Source of the DNA: a bacterium
GTDB lineage: Bacteria; Atribacterota; JS1; SB-45; 34-128
Assembly (NCBI GenBank): GCA_018894595.1
Contig: JAHIPN010000004.1
Location: 1 to 7,454 of the forward strand
DNA: 7,454 bases
Reading direction: 5' to 3'
Within the stretch, counting starts at the first letter, position 1. The number at the start of each line of letters is the position of its first letter. Shown here one piece after another: positions 1-6,296 of the stretch. Made by a program: the position numbers and the translations under genes. The notes under the pieces are model-generated. The model did no database searches. It was not told where the DNA came from and worked only from the letters and a program-made list of their open reading frames with translations.

Positions 1-2
1 AT

Positions 3-158
3 ATTAAGAAGAAATTTGGATATTTTATATTTTATTGGATTACAGATGGAAATTATTGGCTTACAACTCAAGGCAAAGTACGATTTTTAAATTTACTTAA
101 TCATTTTGATAAAATATTCAATATTAATATATTTGCAGAAAATGTAAGTAATTTTTAA
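3..158 (+). CDS. 3' end of an unidentified protein, truncated by the window edge
   Basis: Frame 3 is open from the first base to a TAA at 156-158, giving about 51 residues with no internal ATG. The tail is rich in aromatic and basic residues (motifs such as FYWITDGNYWLT and GKVRFLNLLNHFDKIF) and reads like a real C-terminus more than translated spacer: it has a G-x-Y-W-L-T turn followed by an amphipathic helix. The other two forward frames stop early. I do not recognise the family. The beginning lies outside the window, so neither start nor length can be judged. It is on the same strand as the genes that follow but is separated from them by more than 400 bp of repeat-like, gene-free DNA. With only 51 codons in AT-rich DNA, a chance open frame cannot be excluded. 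Confidence 0.35.
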   Translation: MKKKFGYFIFYWITDGNYWLTTQGKVRFLNLLNHFDKIFNINIFAENVSNF

Positions 159-221
159 GCTATTCAAGTTATTCATAATGGAAGTACAATTAAAAGATTA
201 TTAAAAAATAGGGTCATATAT

Positions 222-290
222 ACTAATTTAATAATTTGATAACTTTTTATAAAGGTTCTGGTAAGTCTGGGTTTTCGAATTCTTCTCATT
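222..290 (+). repeat. Left copy of a diverged direct repeat (pairs with 6093-6171)
   Basis: Bases 222-240 match 6093-6111 at 13 of 19 positions. Bases 241-290 match 6122-6171 without gaps at 36 of 50 positions by hand alignment, including the shared blocks AACTTTTT, GGTAAGTC and TCTTCTCA. The right copy has a 10-bp tandem duplication of the AACTTTTTCT segment between the two blocks. Similarity may continue beyond the repeat: a CCCGATA word followed by pyrimidine-rich sequence occurs about 100 bp downstream in both copies. The repeats lie in the same orientation and bracket the defence-type genes. The identity of the element is unknown. Confidence 0.5.
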
Positions 291-334
291 TTCTCTTCTC
301 TTGTAATTTTTTTACATTAAAAGCAATAGTGCAG

Positions 335-389
335 AACCCCCCCCGATACTCATTTTTCAGCGTAGCTATCCGCCAACTGTTGGGGTTTT
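335..389. repeat. C8 tract in a hairpin; possible mobile-element end
   Basis: A run of eight C (337-344), striking in such AT-rich DNA, can pair with GGGG at 382-385, extended by AA/TT to a 6-bp stem (335-340 with 382-387). The roughly 40-nt loop contains a second small palindrome, CCAAC-T-GTTGG. This could be the end of an insertion sequence or another structured repeat. No transposase frame is next to it, so the assignment stays open. Confidence 0.3.
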
Positions 390-567
390 AAATATTTTTT
401 CTTCCCATCAATGCTTTCTTAAATTTTTTATCTTGAAGTATTTTTTACAAAAAAGAAGGATATTTTAAATCTTTTGTCGTATTAGTATTAAGATATAGAA
501 AAATTGAAAAAGACTAATTCTTTTAATCGCTGGTGGCGATTCGATAAGGTAAATAAATATTCTTGAA

Positions 568-594
568 GTGTGACAAAGAACCGTCCCCTGACAC
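568..594. repeat. REP-like palindromic half-site
   Basis: The arms GTGT(GA)CA at 568-575 and TGACAC at 589-594 pair as a 6-bp stem with a 2-nt bulge, around a loop containing AAGAACCGTCCCC. This layout of an imperfect stem with a bulge and a conserved loop is typical of REP elements mobilised by Y1 (RAYT-type) transposases. From memory, the loop motif is common in anaerobic Firmicutes and relatives; this was not checked. A degenerate copy at 6074-6100 matches at 20 of 27 positions. Its right arm abuts, and appears to have interrupted, the gene fragment at 592-741. Confidence 0.5.
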
Positions 595-741
595 ATATGT
601 GAAGTATCATTGAATGACTATCGTGAGTTAGGTATTTTACCCGAAGGTGCAAAGATAAGAATACAAGGCGAAATAGCAAAAGCTGACAAATATAACATTA
701 AACTAATTAATGTAAAATTATTTTTCTTAGAAAACCAATAA
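592..741 (+). pseudogene. C-terminal gene fragment, OB-fold-like tail, 5' end lost
   Basis: An open frame of 49 codons ends at TAA 739-741 and has no in-frame ATG; it is closed upstream by a TGA (589-591) that lies within the REP-like sequence. The residues look protein-like: LNDYRELGILPEGAKIR, then IQGEIAKADKYNIKLINVKL. The pattern G-x-x-I-x-G-x-I-x-K-x-D followed by alternating hydrophobics resembles a small beta-barrel (OB-like) strand pair, but no family can be named. The most economical reading is a gene whose front part was replaced or deleted when the REP sequence arrived. An attC-like site starts 5 bp after the stop, the position expected for the recombination site of an integron cassette. 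Confidence 0.5.
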
Positions 742-746
742 ATTAA

Positions 747-810
747 CCTCTAACAACTTAGTGCAGCGGATTTTGCTACGTTGCTTCGCGTTTCCGCAAA
801 ACCGTTGATT
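747..810 (+). other. attC-like recombination site 1
   Basis: The site begins with CTCTAAC (748-754), close to the attC R'' consensus RYYYAAC, and ends with GTTGATT (804-810), close to the R' consensus GTTRRRY. CAAC (754-757) pairs with GTTG (804-807), and GCGGA (766-770) pairs perfectly with TCCGC (793-797). The two short stems are separated by an unequal unpaired spacer, which is the bipartite architecture of attC. Its left end (751-770) matches the left end of the site at 1738-1820 at 15 of 20 positions. It follows the stop of the 592-741 fragment by a few bases and precedes the nuclease gene. No integrase gene is visible in the window. Confidence 0.45.
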
Positions 811-834
811 TCGAATGTAGGAAGAAAAATAAAA

Positions 835-1758
835 ATGACAGAAAATAACAAGTCTAAATGGAAAAAATTTGAAGAGGCAGTGGCTTCAATACAGAAAAAT
901 ATCGCCCCAGGTGCACGGATAACTAATGATGAGAAAATAAAAGGAAAATCTGGAACAGTTAGACAAATAGATATCGTAATACGATACAACATTGGTCAAT
1001 ATTCAATATTAGTTGTTGCTGACTGCAAAGATTGGAAAAATCCTGTAGACATTGGAGATGTCGGACAATTTATTGATATGGTCGAAGATGTTAGAGCAAA
1101 CAAAGGAGCTCTTATTTGTAATGTAGGGTTTACAGAAGGAGCTAGAAACAGGGCAAAAGAAAAAGGAATAGATTTATTAAGAGTTATTGACACAGAAAAT
1201 CCAGATATAAAGCTAAAAATTGGCTTTCCTACCTTATGCGACTTTCGACGCATTGAAACTTTCAATTTTCGTTTTAAGCACTCTGACTCTACACCTTTTG
1301 CTATGCCAGCGTGCGACCCTCGGTATATTGAAATATACAAACAAGATCATAGTTTTAACGATATTCTTATAAATTTATTAGTGAAAGCTTGGAACTCTGG
1401 GAAGCTCCCATTAGAAATTGGGGAATATAAAAATTTAAAATTTATTGAAGAAGATGCATTTACAAAAGTTAACAATATTTATTATGGTCCTGAAGAAATA
1501 ACTGCAGGTATTATTGTAAAAGGAAAATTATTTTTTGGTAATATCCCTCTTGAGAAAGGCCAAGGTTTCACAAATGAGGTTACTGGAGATTTTACCACAA
1601 ACAGCATTGAGTTTGGTTTAGATGTTGTGGAAGTCGAAAAAACGTGGCAAGAAATATCTGATCCTATCGAATTAGCAATACAGCCTGTGTTTATTTTTCA
1701 TGCTAGTGATTGTTTTCCACTAATAGAATATAAACTTCCAACAACTCAATCCAGCTGA
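835..1758 (+). CDS. Mrr-like restriction endonuclease (PD-(D/E)XK fold), 307 aa
   Basis: Residues 10-117 fit the Mrr/restriction-endonuclease-like domain: an N-terminal helix with FEE (12-14), the first metal-binding Asp in RQIDIVI (D46), then VVADCKDW with D63-x-K65 as the (D/E)xK pair, Q78 in the following helix, and the conserved strand GALICNVGFTEGA that leads into AKEKGIDLLRV. Mrr proteins usually have E-C-K; here it is D-C-K, a permitted variant. Residues about 125-307 form a C-terminal half I do not recognise, with an aromatic, beta-rich pattern; it may select substrate or bind a partner. The family cuts modified or foreign DNA. I chose ATG 835 because the longer TTG start (781) lies within the attC-like loop and because AGGAAG (819-824) lies upstream, although at long spacing. 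The TGA stop sits in the second attC-like site, so the gene appears to be an integron cassette cargo. Confidence 0.75.
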   Translation: MTENNKSKWKKFEEAVASIQKNIAPGARITNDEKIKGKSGTVRQIDIVIRYNIGQYSILVVADCKDWKNPVDIGDVGQFIDMVEDVRANKGALICNVGFTEGARNRAKEKGIDLLRVIDTENPDIKLKIGFPTLCDFRRIETFNFRFKHSDSTPFAMPACDPRYIEIYKQDHSFNDILINLLVKAWNSGKLPLEIGEYKNLKFIEEDAFTKVNNIYYGPEEITAGIIVKGKLFFGNIPLEKGQGFTNEVTGDFTTNSIEFGLDVVEVEKTWQEISDPIELAIQPVFIFHASDCFPLIEYKLPTTQSS

Positions 1759-1820
1759 CCCAAAGGGATTACTTACCCTTGCAGTTATGCTTGCAATATT
1801 CAGCACGACATGAGTTAGTT
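1738..1820 (+). other. attC-like recombination site 2
   Basis: AACTCA (1743-1748) pairs with TGAGTT (1811-1816), and GCTGA (1754-1758) pairs with TCAGC (1800-1804), with unpaired spacers of 5 and 6 nt. The site ends with GTTAGTT (1814-1820), close to the R' consensus GTTRRRY. An inner hairpin AAGGG/CCCTT (1763-1767, 1776-1780) lies in the apical part. The left end strongly resembles site 1 (15 of 20 positions), although the two sites differ in length and in their central parts, as attC sites do within one array. The nuclease stop codon overlaps the inner left box. Confidence 0.45.
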
Positions 1821-1840
1821 CTCTAGATATTTTTAATATG

Positions 1841-1851
1841 AAGTCTGACCC
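1841..1851. repeat. REP-type fragment AAGTCTGACCC
   Basis: This short word resembles the outer end of the large palindrome before atpD (GACCTGACCC at its right edge) and the word AAAGTCAGATCCC at 5052-5064. It has no partner arm here, so it is at best a remnant, and 11 bp is short enough to be a coincidence. Confidence 0.2.
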
Positions 1852-1995
1852 TATTGATTTTCTAAATATGTAAAAAATATTATCTAAGTTAGGAAATGGA
1901 AATATTTAATATTTTGCACAAAATAGAGTAAATGTTAAAACTCTAGCACAAAAGAAAGGTATTTTTTATTAGAATAAAGATGAAAGGAAAATAGA

Positions 1996-2379
1996 ATGGG
2001 CAAAAATTTTATCGGTAAGAGGGTTAGATTGACAATTGGTAAAAATCCGCCACCAAAAGATGATAATGTAGTTATTGGAGATGATACAGATGTTCATATT
2101 ACACCCGAGGAAGCTTCAAAATATCAAAATATCTATGGCGAAAAAGTAGAACTGAGAATTGGCGATCAAACCAATTCAATTGTTGAAAATATTATCTCAA
2201 TAATTGAGGGGACTAATGAAGAAGAAAAAAGAAAAATAGTCTCAATTTGTAAAGATATCCTTGAAGAGAGGGATAAACTGACCAAAAGACATAAGATAAA
2301 AAACTTGGTTGTTATAGGTTCAGGTATTGCTTCCATAGCTCAGTTTTGCCTCCAATTGAAAACGATGCTTGGAATATAG
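1996..2379 (+). CDS. Uncharacterised 127-aa protein with hydrophobic C-terminal helix
   Basis: I do not recognise this protein. ATG 1996 is preceded by AGGA (1985-1988) at a 7-nt spacing, a good ribosome-binding site. Residues 1-60 look beta-rich and contain a short internal duplication: GKRVRLTIG at 7-15 and GEKVELRIG at 48-56. Residues 58-102 are charged and helical (EGTNEEEKRKIVSICKDILEERDKLTKRHK). Residues 103-125 form an apolar helix (NLVVIGSGIASIAQF...LKTML) that could be one membrane segment or the buried core of a helical bundle. There is no signal peptide. It sits 107 bp upstream of the TPR-HEPN gene in the same orientation. It could be that gene's partner, antitoxin or membrane effector, but only adjacency supports this. 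The gap upstream is 175 bp from the second attC-like site, longer than usual within a cassette. Confidence 0.7.
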   Translation: MGKNFIGKRVRLTIGKNPPPKDDNVVIGDDTDVHITPEEASKYQNIYGEKVELRIGDQTNSIVENIISIIEGTNEEEKRKIVSICKDILEERDKLTKRHKIKNLVVIGSGIASIAQFCLQLKTMLGI

Positions 2380-2486
2380 AAAATTTTAACCAATATTTTC
2401 ACCAAATCTAAGAATGTGTTCGCGTTTATCTCAAATTAGAAACCATTATCTTTATGTATACATTTCATATTCTGGTATATTAAACA

Positions 2487-4025
2487 ATGAATGAAAAATC
2501 AAAAGAGATTCAAAATGATTATTTAAGCTTTTCAAATTTATCTCAAAATAGTAGTCTGTCCGAAGATATTATTTTTAAAAAGATTGCCGAGTTAGACGAT
2601 AAATATAAAAACAATGAAATTCATTTTCAATCATTCGAAGGGGTACTATCAAATGTTGGTTTTGACCAAGCATCTATAAAAGTATTAAATTATGTAATAA
2701 AAAGATTAAAAAGTAAAAAAGATAAACTACCGCAAAATAAATATTTTTATGATATTGGTAATACTATTTTAAATAAAAGTGTTTTAATATATAAAGCAAA
2801 ACCAAATATATCTACCCTTATATCCACAAGATCATTTCTTGAAGCAAAAAAATATTTTTATCATGTAGTAGAAGATGATACAGATCATTATGAAAGAGCA
2901 CGAACCAACATTACAAATATTTTAGAAAAATATGGTAGGAATTATGAAGCTCTTTATGCATACGATGATGTGATAAAGAAAAACCCTTTATTTGGAATGG
3001 CTCTAGGCAATAAAGCGATTGCCTTGGAATATTATATTAAACTCTCACCAAAAACCTCACTAGTACTATTAAATAATGCATATGTATTACTTATTAATGC
3101 ATTAAAAGATAAAAAAATTAATGATATTGGTGGAAAAGTAGCTATTAATATTTTTACTCATAAAAAAAAAGAAATCGAACAATATTTTAAAAAAATAAAA
3201 TATAAATATTCTGAATTAAAGAAACCTGAAAATCTTACAAAATATCAAAAATTTATACTTGAGAACAACCTATACTTAAACTATGATTTCGGCTATTACT
3301 ATGATAAAAATAGTTTAAAGGATACATTTTTCCCAAATTTTATTGAAAATTTAAATGACAAAAAAACAATTAAAAGCCGATCGATTTCAGAAAAAATATA
3401 TTATTCCTTTCAAATCTTTAATCAACTATTAGAAGATTTTACAACTGCCCGATATAATTATTTTCATGCTATTAATATCAAATGTAATCATATAGATAAA
3501 AAAATTAATTATATATATACCTTAGATTATACAAAACACTCATTAGAATATGGACTGCTGAAATCAGCATTTTCCTCTCTCTATAACTGTTTTGATAAAA
3601 TTGCACATTTAATGAAATACTATTTTTGTTACTCAGATAGCGATATAAACAATACTGATATATATTTTGATTGGCTTACTTCTGAGAATTTTGAAAAGAT
3701 CATAATTGAAAATAAAAACTTTCAATTATTGGCTTTGCATAATCTTGCTTTAGATTTCAAAGAAAACCATACATATAACTATATAAATAAATTACGGAAT
3801 AGAATTACTCATTCATTTTTAAATATAAATGTGGGCGAAGCATACAATGAAAAATACAAAATCTTTGAGATTACAGAAGATAGATTAATTAAATATAATA
3901 AAAAACTTTTTATAATAGTTAAAGCTGCTATCATGTATTCAGTGTTAGCAATATATTCTTCTAATTTTAAAGAAGGAGATAAATTATTTAAAATGATAGC
4001 GATCCTTGAAAATGAAATATTTTAA
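2487..4025 (+). CDS. TPR and LA2681-like HEPN domain protein, 512 aa
   Basis: Residues about 60-210 are alpha-helical repeats of TPR type, for example 134-182, where YERARTNITNILEKYGRNYE is followed by ALYAYDDVIKKNP and a helix with ALGNKAIALEYY. Residues about 255-450 match the LA2681-like HEPN family: the lead-in NLYLNYDFGYYYDKNSLKDT, a helix LLKSAFSSLYNCFDKIAHL (357-375), LALHNLALDF (415-424) and the motif R437-NRIT-H442 in KLRNRITHSFL. This R-x4-H is the catalytic signature of HEPN ribonucleases, so the domain is probably active. HEPN proteins with TPR-like repeats are predicted effectors in biological-conflict systems, cleaving RNA on a trigger sensed by the repeats. Translation start: ATG 2487 has no Shine-Dalgarno sequence, but an extended -10 (TGGTATATT, 2473-2481) lies just upstream. 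Base composition is extremely A+T-rich. It is not clearly co-transcribed with either neighbour. Confidence 0.75.
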   Translation: MNEKSKEIQNDYLSFSNLSQNSSLSEDIIFKKIAELDDKYKNNEIHFQSFEGVLSNVGFDQASIKVLNYVIKRLKSKKDKLPQNKYFYDIGNTILNKSVLIYKAKPNISTLISTRSFLEAKKYFYHVVEDDTDHYERARTNITNILEKYGRNYEALYAYDDVIKKNPLFGMALGNKAIALEYYIKLSPKTSLVLLNNAYVLLINALKDKKINDIGGKVAINIFTHKKKEIEQYFKKIKYKYSELKKPENLTKYQKFILENNLYLNYDFGYYYDKNSLKDTFFPNFIENLNDKKTIKSRSISEKIYYSFQIFNQLLEDFTTARYNYFHAINIKCNHIDKKINYIYTLDYTKHSLEYGLLKSAFSSLYNCFDKIAHLMKYYFCYSDSDINNTDIYFDWLTSENFEKIIIENKNFQLLALHNLALDFKENHTYNYINKLRNRITHSFLNINVGEAYNEKYKIFEITEDRLIKYNKKLFIIVKAAIMYSVLAIYSSNFKEGDKLFKMIAILENEIF

Positions 4026-4111
4026 TAGTGGACTATTTTGGAATAATAATATAAATAGCATAGGCTTTATATATTACGATTTTTTCAAACAATAAATTAA
4101 GATCAATAATA

Positions 4112-4134
4112 AAAATAGGGCTAAGCTCTATTTT
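4112..4134. terminator. A/T-flanked hairpin, probable terminator
   Basis: AAAATAGGGC (4112-4121) pairs with GCTCTATTTT (4125-4134) through one G-T wobble, around a TAA loop. The A-rich left arm and T-rich right arm fit an intrinsic terminator that could work in both directions. It lies 86 bp after the HEPN stop and 31 bp before the DUF2971 start. It may separate these two transcription units, or form a hairpin in the leader of the second. Confidence 0.4.
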
Positions 4135-4165
4135 ATATCAAATAATTAAAACGGAGCATAATAAT

Positions 4166-4906
4166 ATGTATGCAGAACATCCTTGCTTAATTTTAAACTA
4201 TCCTGATTCAAAAAAGGTATGGCGCTATATGGATTTAACTAAATTTGTAAATCTTTTGGATACAGAATCATTATTTTTTTGTAGAGCGGATAGTTTTGAA
4301 GACAAATGGGAAGGAACATTTCCAAAGGAAATGATTGAAAAGTTTAAGTTAAACGAAAAATCTATTCCATCGGATGATGGAAATGAATATAGTTGGTGTG
4401 AGTGGCAAATTAAGAAGGAAGCTCGTTCTCATTTGATTAATTGTTGGCATGTGAGTGATCATGAATCAGATGCAATGTGGAAATTGTATTCTTCTAATAA
4501 GCAATCAATTGCAATCCAATCCACAATTGAAAGATTGAAAAGATGTTTTAATAAAGCAACAGAGAGAATTTGGATTGGTGAAGTTGAATATGTTGATTTT
4601 AAAATTTGGAAACCAAACAATCGGGGTTTCAATATGGGCGAACCTAATACATTAAAGACATTTTTCTTAAAAAGAAAAGGGTTTGAACATGAAAAGGAAA
4701 TTCGTGCTATTACGAATATACTATACGATAAACATAGACAAGAGAAGGGAATATCGGTTGAGATTGATTTAAATGAATTAGTCGAAACAATAGTAATTTC
4801 CCCAAATTCGGAAGATAGGTTCAATTTTGTAGAAAATATAATAAAAAAACATGGTTATAATTTCAATCTTGATAAATCGGAATTAGGAATGAAACCTTAT
4901 ATGTAA
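4166..4906 (+). CDS. DUF2971 family protein, 246 aa
   Basis: The full-length pattern fits DUF2971: an N-terminal WRYMDLTKFVNLLDTESLFFCRADSFEDKWEG (19-50), in which the 'seen in the structure' residues R40-A-D-S-F-x-D are typical; a central CWHVSDHESDAMWKLYSS (93-110), the family's C-x(n)-E-S-x-x-M-W-x-x-Y signature; a strand QSIAIQST; and FFLKRKGFEHEKEIRAI (166-182). The biochemical activity is not established in anything I can cite. The family is common in accessory and defence-rich regions. ATG 4166 has GGAG (4153-4156) at a 9-nt spacing, so the start is secure. There is no signal peptide or membrane segment, so it is probably cytosolic. It stands alone, with a hairpin upstream and a 175-bp gap downstream, so it appears to be an independent unit. 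Confidence 0.8.
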   Translation: MYAEHPCLILNYPDSKKVWRYMDLTKFVNLLDTESLFFCRADSFEDKWEGTFPKEMIEKFKLNEKSIPSDDGNEYSWCEWQIKKEARSHLINCWHVSDHESDAMWKLYSSNKQSIAIQSTIERLKRCFNKATERIWIGEVEYVDFKIWKPNNRGFNMGEPNTLKTFFLKRKGFEHEKEIRAITNILYDKHRQEKGISVEIDLNELVETIVISPNSEDRFNFVENIIKKHGYNFNLDKSELGMKPYM

Positions 4907-5051
4907 GATGAAACAAAACGACGATGTGATGACCGTTCGGCATGTTATTACCGTACTGTTGTCAAATTCAAATTAATTCCATTATTCAAATGTTGAAAAT
5001 CCGTTAAATCCTTACAGCCTTTTTTATATATACTAAAGGAGTCAGCCTTTT

Positions 5052-5064
5052 AAAGTCAGATCCC
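5052..5064. repeat. REP-type fragment AAAGTCAGATCCC
   Basis: This word resembles the end of the palindrome upstream of atpD (GGGTCAGGTC) and the fragment at 1841-1851, in a related arrangement. It sits immediately upstream of the AbiU2-like gene's ribosome-binding site. It has no opposing arm, so it is a remnant or chance similarity. Confidence 0.2.
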
Positions 5065-5081
5065 AGAAGTTGAGGTGTTCT

Positions 5082-5981
5082 ATGATGATTAATATATGTG
5101 ATTGCGATGTTCAGGATAAAGAAGCATTAGCAATATTTCGTGCAAAAAGAGCCAATTGGAATAATTGGCTTTTCAAAGATTCCCTTTCTGTATCCAATCA
5201 AATAAGGCACATGCTATGGAAAGATGCAATTTTTCGAACATTCAATGAAGCACGAAGGTTAACAATTGATAGAAAATCTGAATCCCTCGGATTTAATGAA
5301 CCACTCCTTAATCTTATAGATGAAAATTTTGCTATATCACAGGTAATGGCGATACGCCGTCTGACTGATCCGAACTTCTATGATCCTAAGAAGGCAGTAC
5401 TTTCTGTTCCCCGTCTCATTGATGATATGTCAGCTAATATAGATATATTTACACGCGAAAATTATGTTTCTCATGATGAAAGTAAATATGAAGGCCTATC
5501 ACTTGAAAAAGATGGTATTAACAAATGGATACCTTGGAAAAAGAAACATGAAAATTTCGATACGCTATCAAATGTGTCTCCCCAGCATCGCTCAAGAACC
5601 GATAGAGTAAATAAATCTGTATTTATTAAACTAAATAAAGAGCTAGAAATCTGTGAAAATCTGAGAACCTATTCAAACAAATTTATTGCACATGCATCAG
5701 ACCCAATCGGCAGATTAATACTGACGGAAAAACAGAAGAAGGTCACTTTAGATAAGTTGGATCAATGCTATAAATCGATAATACGTGTGAGTTCCTTTAT
5801 TGGTGTAAAAGTTCTATACGAACACGAATTGGGAAGAGTGCCAACGCCTCAGTATAATCACCTTGAGAATATAGAAAAGCCAATGGTTTCTCAGGGTGAT
5901 CTAGAAAATCTACATAACTATTGGGACAAGAGGGTAGATGAGGTTATTCACTGGAATCAAAATCTTTGGGCAATATTATAG
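5082..5981 (+). CDS. AbiU2-like HEPN domain protein, 299 aa
   Basis: The helical organisation resembles the AbiU2 HEPN family: HMLWKDAIFRTFNEARRL (43-60); ENFAISQVMAIRRLTDP (81-97), with the conserved R-R-L-T-D step; a helix after PRLIDDM (110-116); and LRTYSNKFIAHASDP (194-208), where R195 and H204 stand in the place of the HEPN R...H pair with a longer x8 gap. The canonical R-x4-6-H is not met, so catalysis is uncertain. AbiU2 belongs to lactococcal abortive infection, so a role in phage defence is plausible but inferred. The GAGGTG sequence at 5072-5077 supports ATG 5082 or, with better spacing, ATG 5085, one codon later; a TTG at 5070 overlaps this site and is rejected. A TATACT box (5029-5034) may be part of its promoter, but no good -35 accompanies it. 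Residues 150-175 are a charged insertion of unknown role. Confidence 0.6.
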   Translation: MMINICDCDVQDKEALAIFRAKRANWNNWLFKDSLSVSNQIRHMLWKDAIFRTFNEARRLTIDRKSESLGFNEPLLNLIDENFAISQVMAIRRLTDPNFYDPKKAVLSVPRLIDDMSANIDIFTRENYVSHDESKYEGLSLEKDGINKWIPWKKKHENFDTLSNVSPQHRSRTDRVNKSVFIKLNKELEICENLRTYSNKFIAHASDPIGRLILTEKQKKVTLDKLDQCYKSIIRVSSFIGVKVLYEHELGRVPTPQYNHLENIEKPMVSQGDLENLHNYWDKRVDEVIHWNQNLWAIL

Positions 5982-6073
5982 AGTATAATTACCCTATTAA
6001 AGTGGACAGAAAGATAGCTTCTTAATTTTCCCGTTAATTTATTCAGATTGTTATGTTGTTAAATAATTTTAAA

Positions 6074-6100
6074 GTGTGACAGAGAATGGTGCACTAACTC
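6074..6100. repeat. Degenerate REP-like half-site (copy of 568-594)
   Basis: It matches the half-site at 568-594 at 20 of 27 positions, with GTGTGACA fully conserved and the loop and right arm decayed (the arm no longer pairs). Its AT-rich left flank, TAAATAATTTT, also resembles the flank of the other copy. It runs straight into the right direct repeat. Confidence 0.4.
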
Positions 6101-6171
6101 AATAATTCAGGAACTTTTTCTAACTTTTTGTAAGGGGTATGGTAAGTCCAGATTCCCAATGTCTTCTCAAA
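6093..6171 (+). repeat. Right copy of a diverged direct repeat (pairs with 222-290)
   Basis: See the left copy for the alignment. This copy carries an extra tandem AACTTTTTCT unit (6112-6121 before 6122-6129). It begins within the REP-like half-site, whereas the left copy has no such neighbour. If the pair is real, it marks both sides of the A+T-rich accessory segment. Confidence 0.5.
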
Positions 6172-6296
6172 TGATTAGAATATAACAGGATACGGTTATC
6201 CCAATTTAGAATGCGCGTGCTTCAGGATATACTCTCCCGATATTCTGCTAATGAAAAATACATTTACCAAAAATGTGACTTCTTAGTTGTTGTGTA

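Larger units (their letters stand above)
159..591. other. Gene-free, repeat-bearing intergenic region
   Basis: No convincing coding frame is seen on either strand. The region holds one copy of a diverged direct repeat (222-290), a C8 run within a hairpin (335-387), a perfect 6-bp palindrome with a 5-nt loop (AATCGC 525-530, GCGATT 536-541) and a REP-like half-site (568-594). The remainder is A/T-rich with long T and A runs. It resembles a graveyard of small mobile repeats between the partial gene at the left edge and the truncated gene fragment that begins at 592. Confidence 0.5.

Noticed and set aside
488..679. Minus-strand frame of 63 codons
   Set aside because: No ribosome-binding site, low-complexity hydrophobic translation, and it crosses the REP half-site and the + strand gene fragment.
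781..834. TTG start extending the nuclease by 18 residues
   Set aside because: The extension lies within the attC-like structure, has no ribosome-binding site and does not look like a family N-terminus; ATG 835 is preferred.
2379..2400. GAAAAT...ATTTTC inverted repeat after the 127-aa gene
   Set aside because: Entirely A/T-paired six-base stem in AT-rich DNA; too weak to call a terminator.
4459..4824. Minus-strand frame of 121 codons
   Set aside because: It lies wholly within the well-supported DUF2971 gene and its translation looks like an antisense shadow.
4907..4962. Possible third attC-like site after the DUF2971 stop (AAC...GTT ends)
   Set aside because: Only AACA/TGTT pair convincingly; there is no matching inner box and no similarity to the two better sites.
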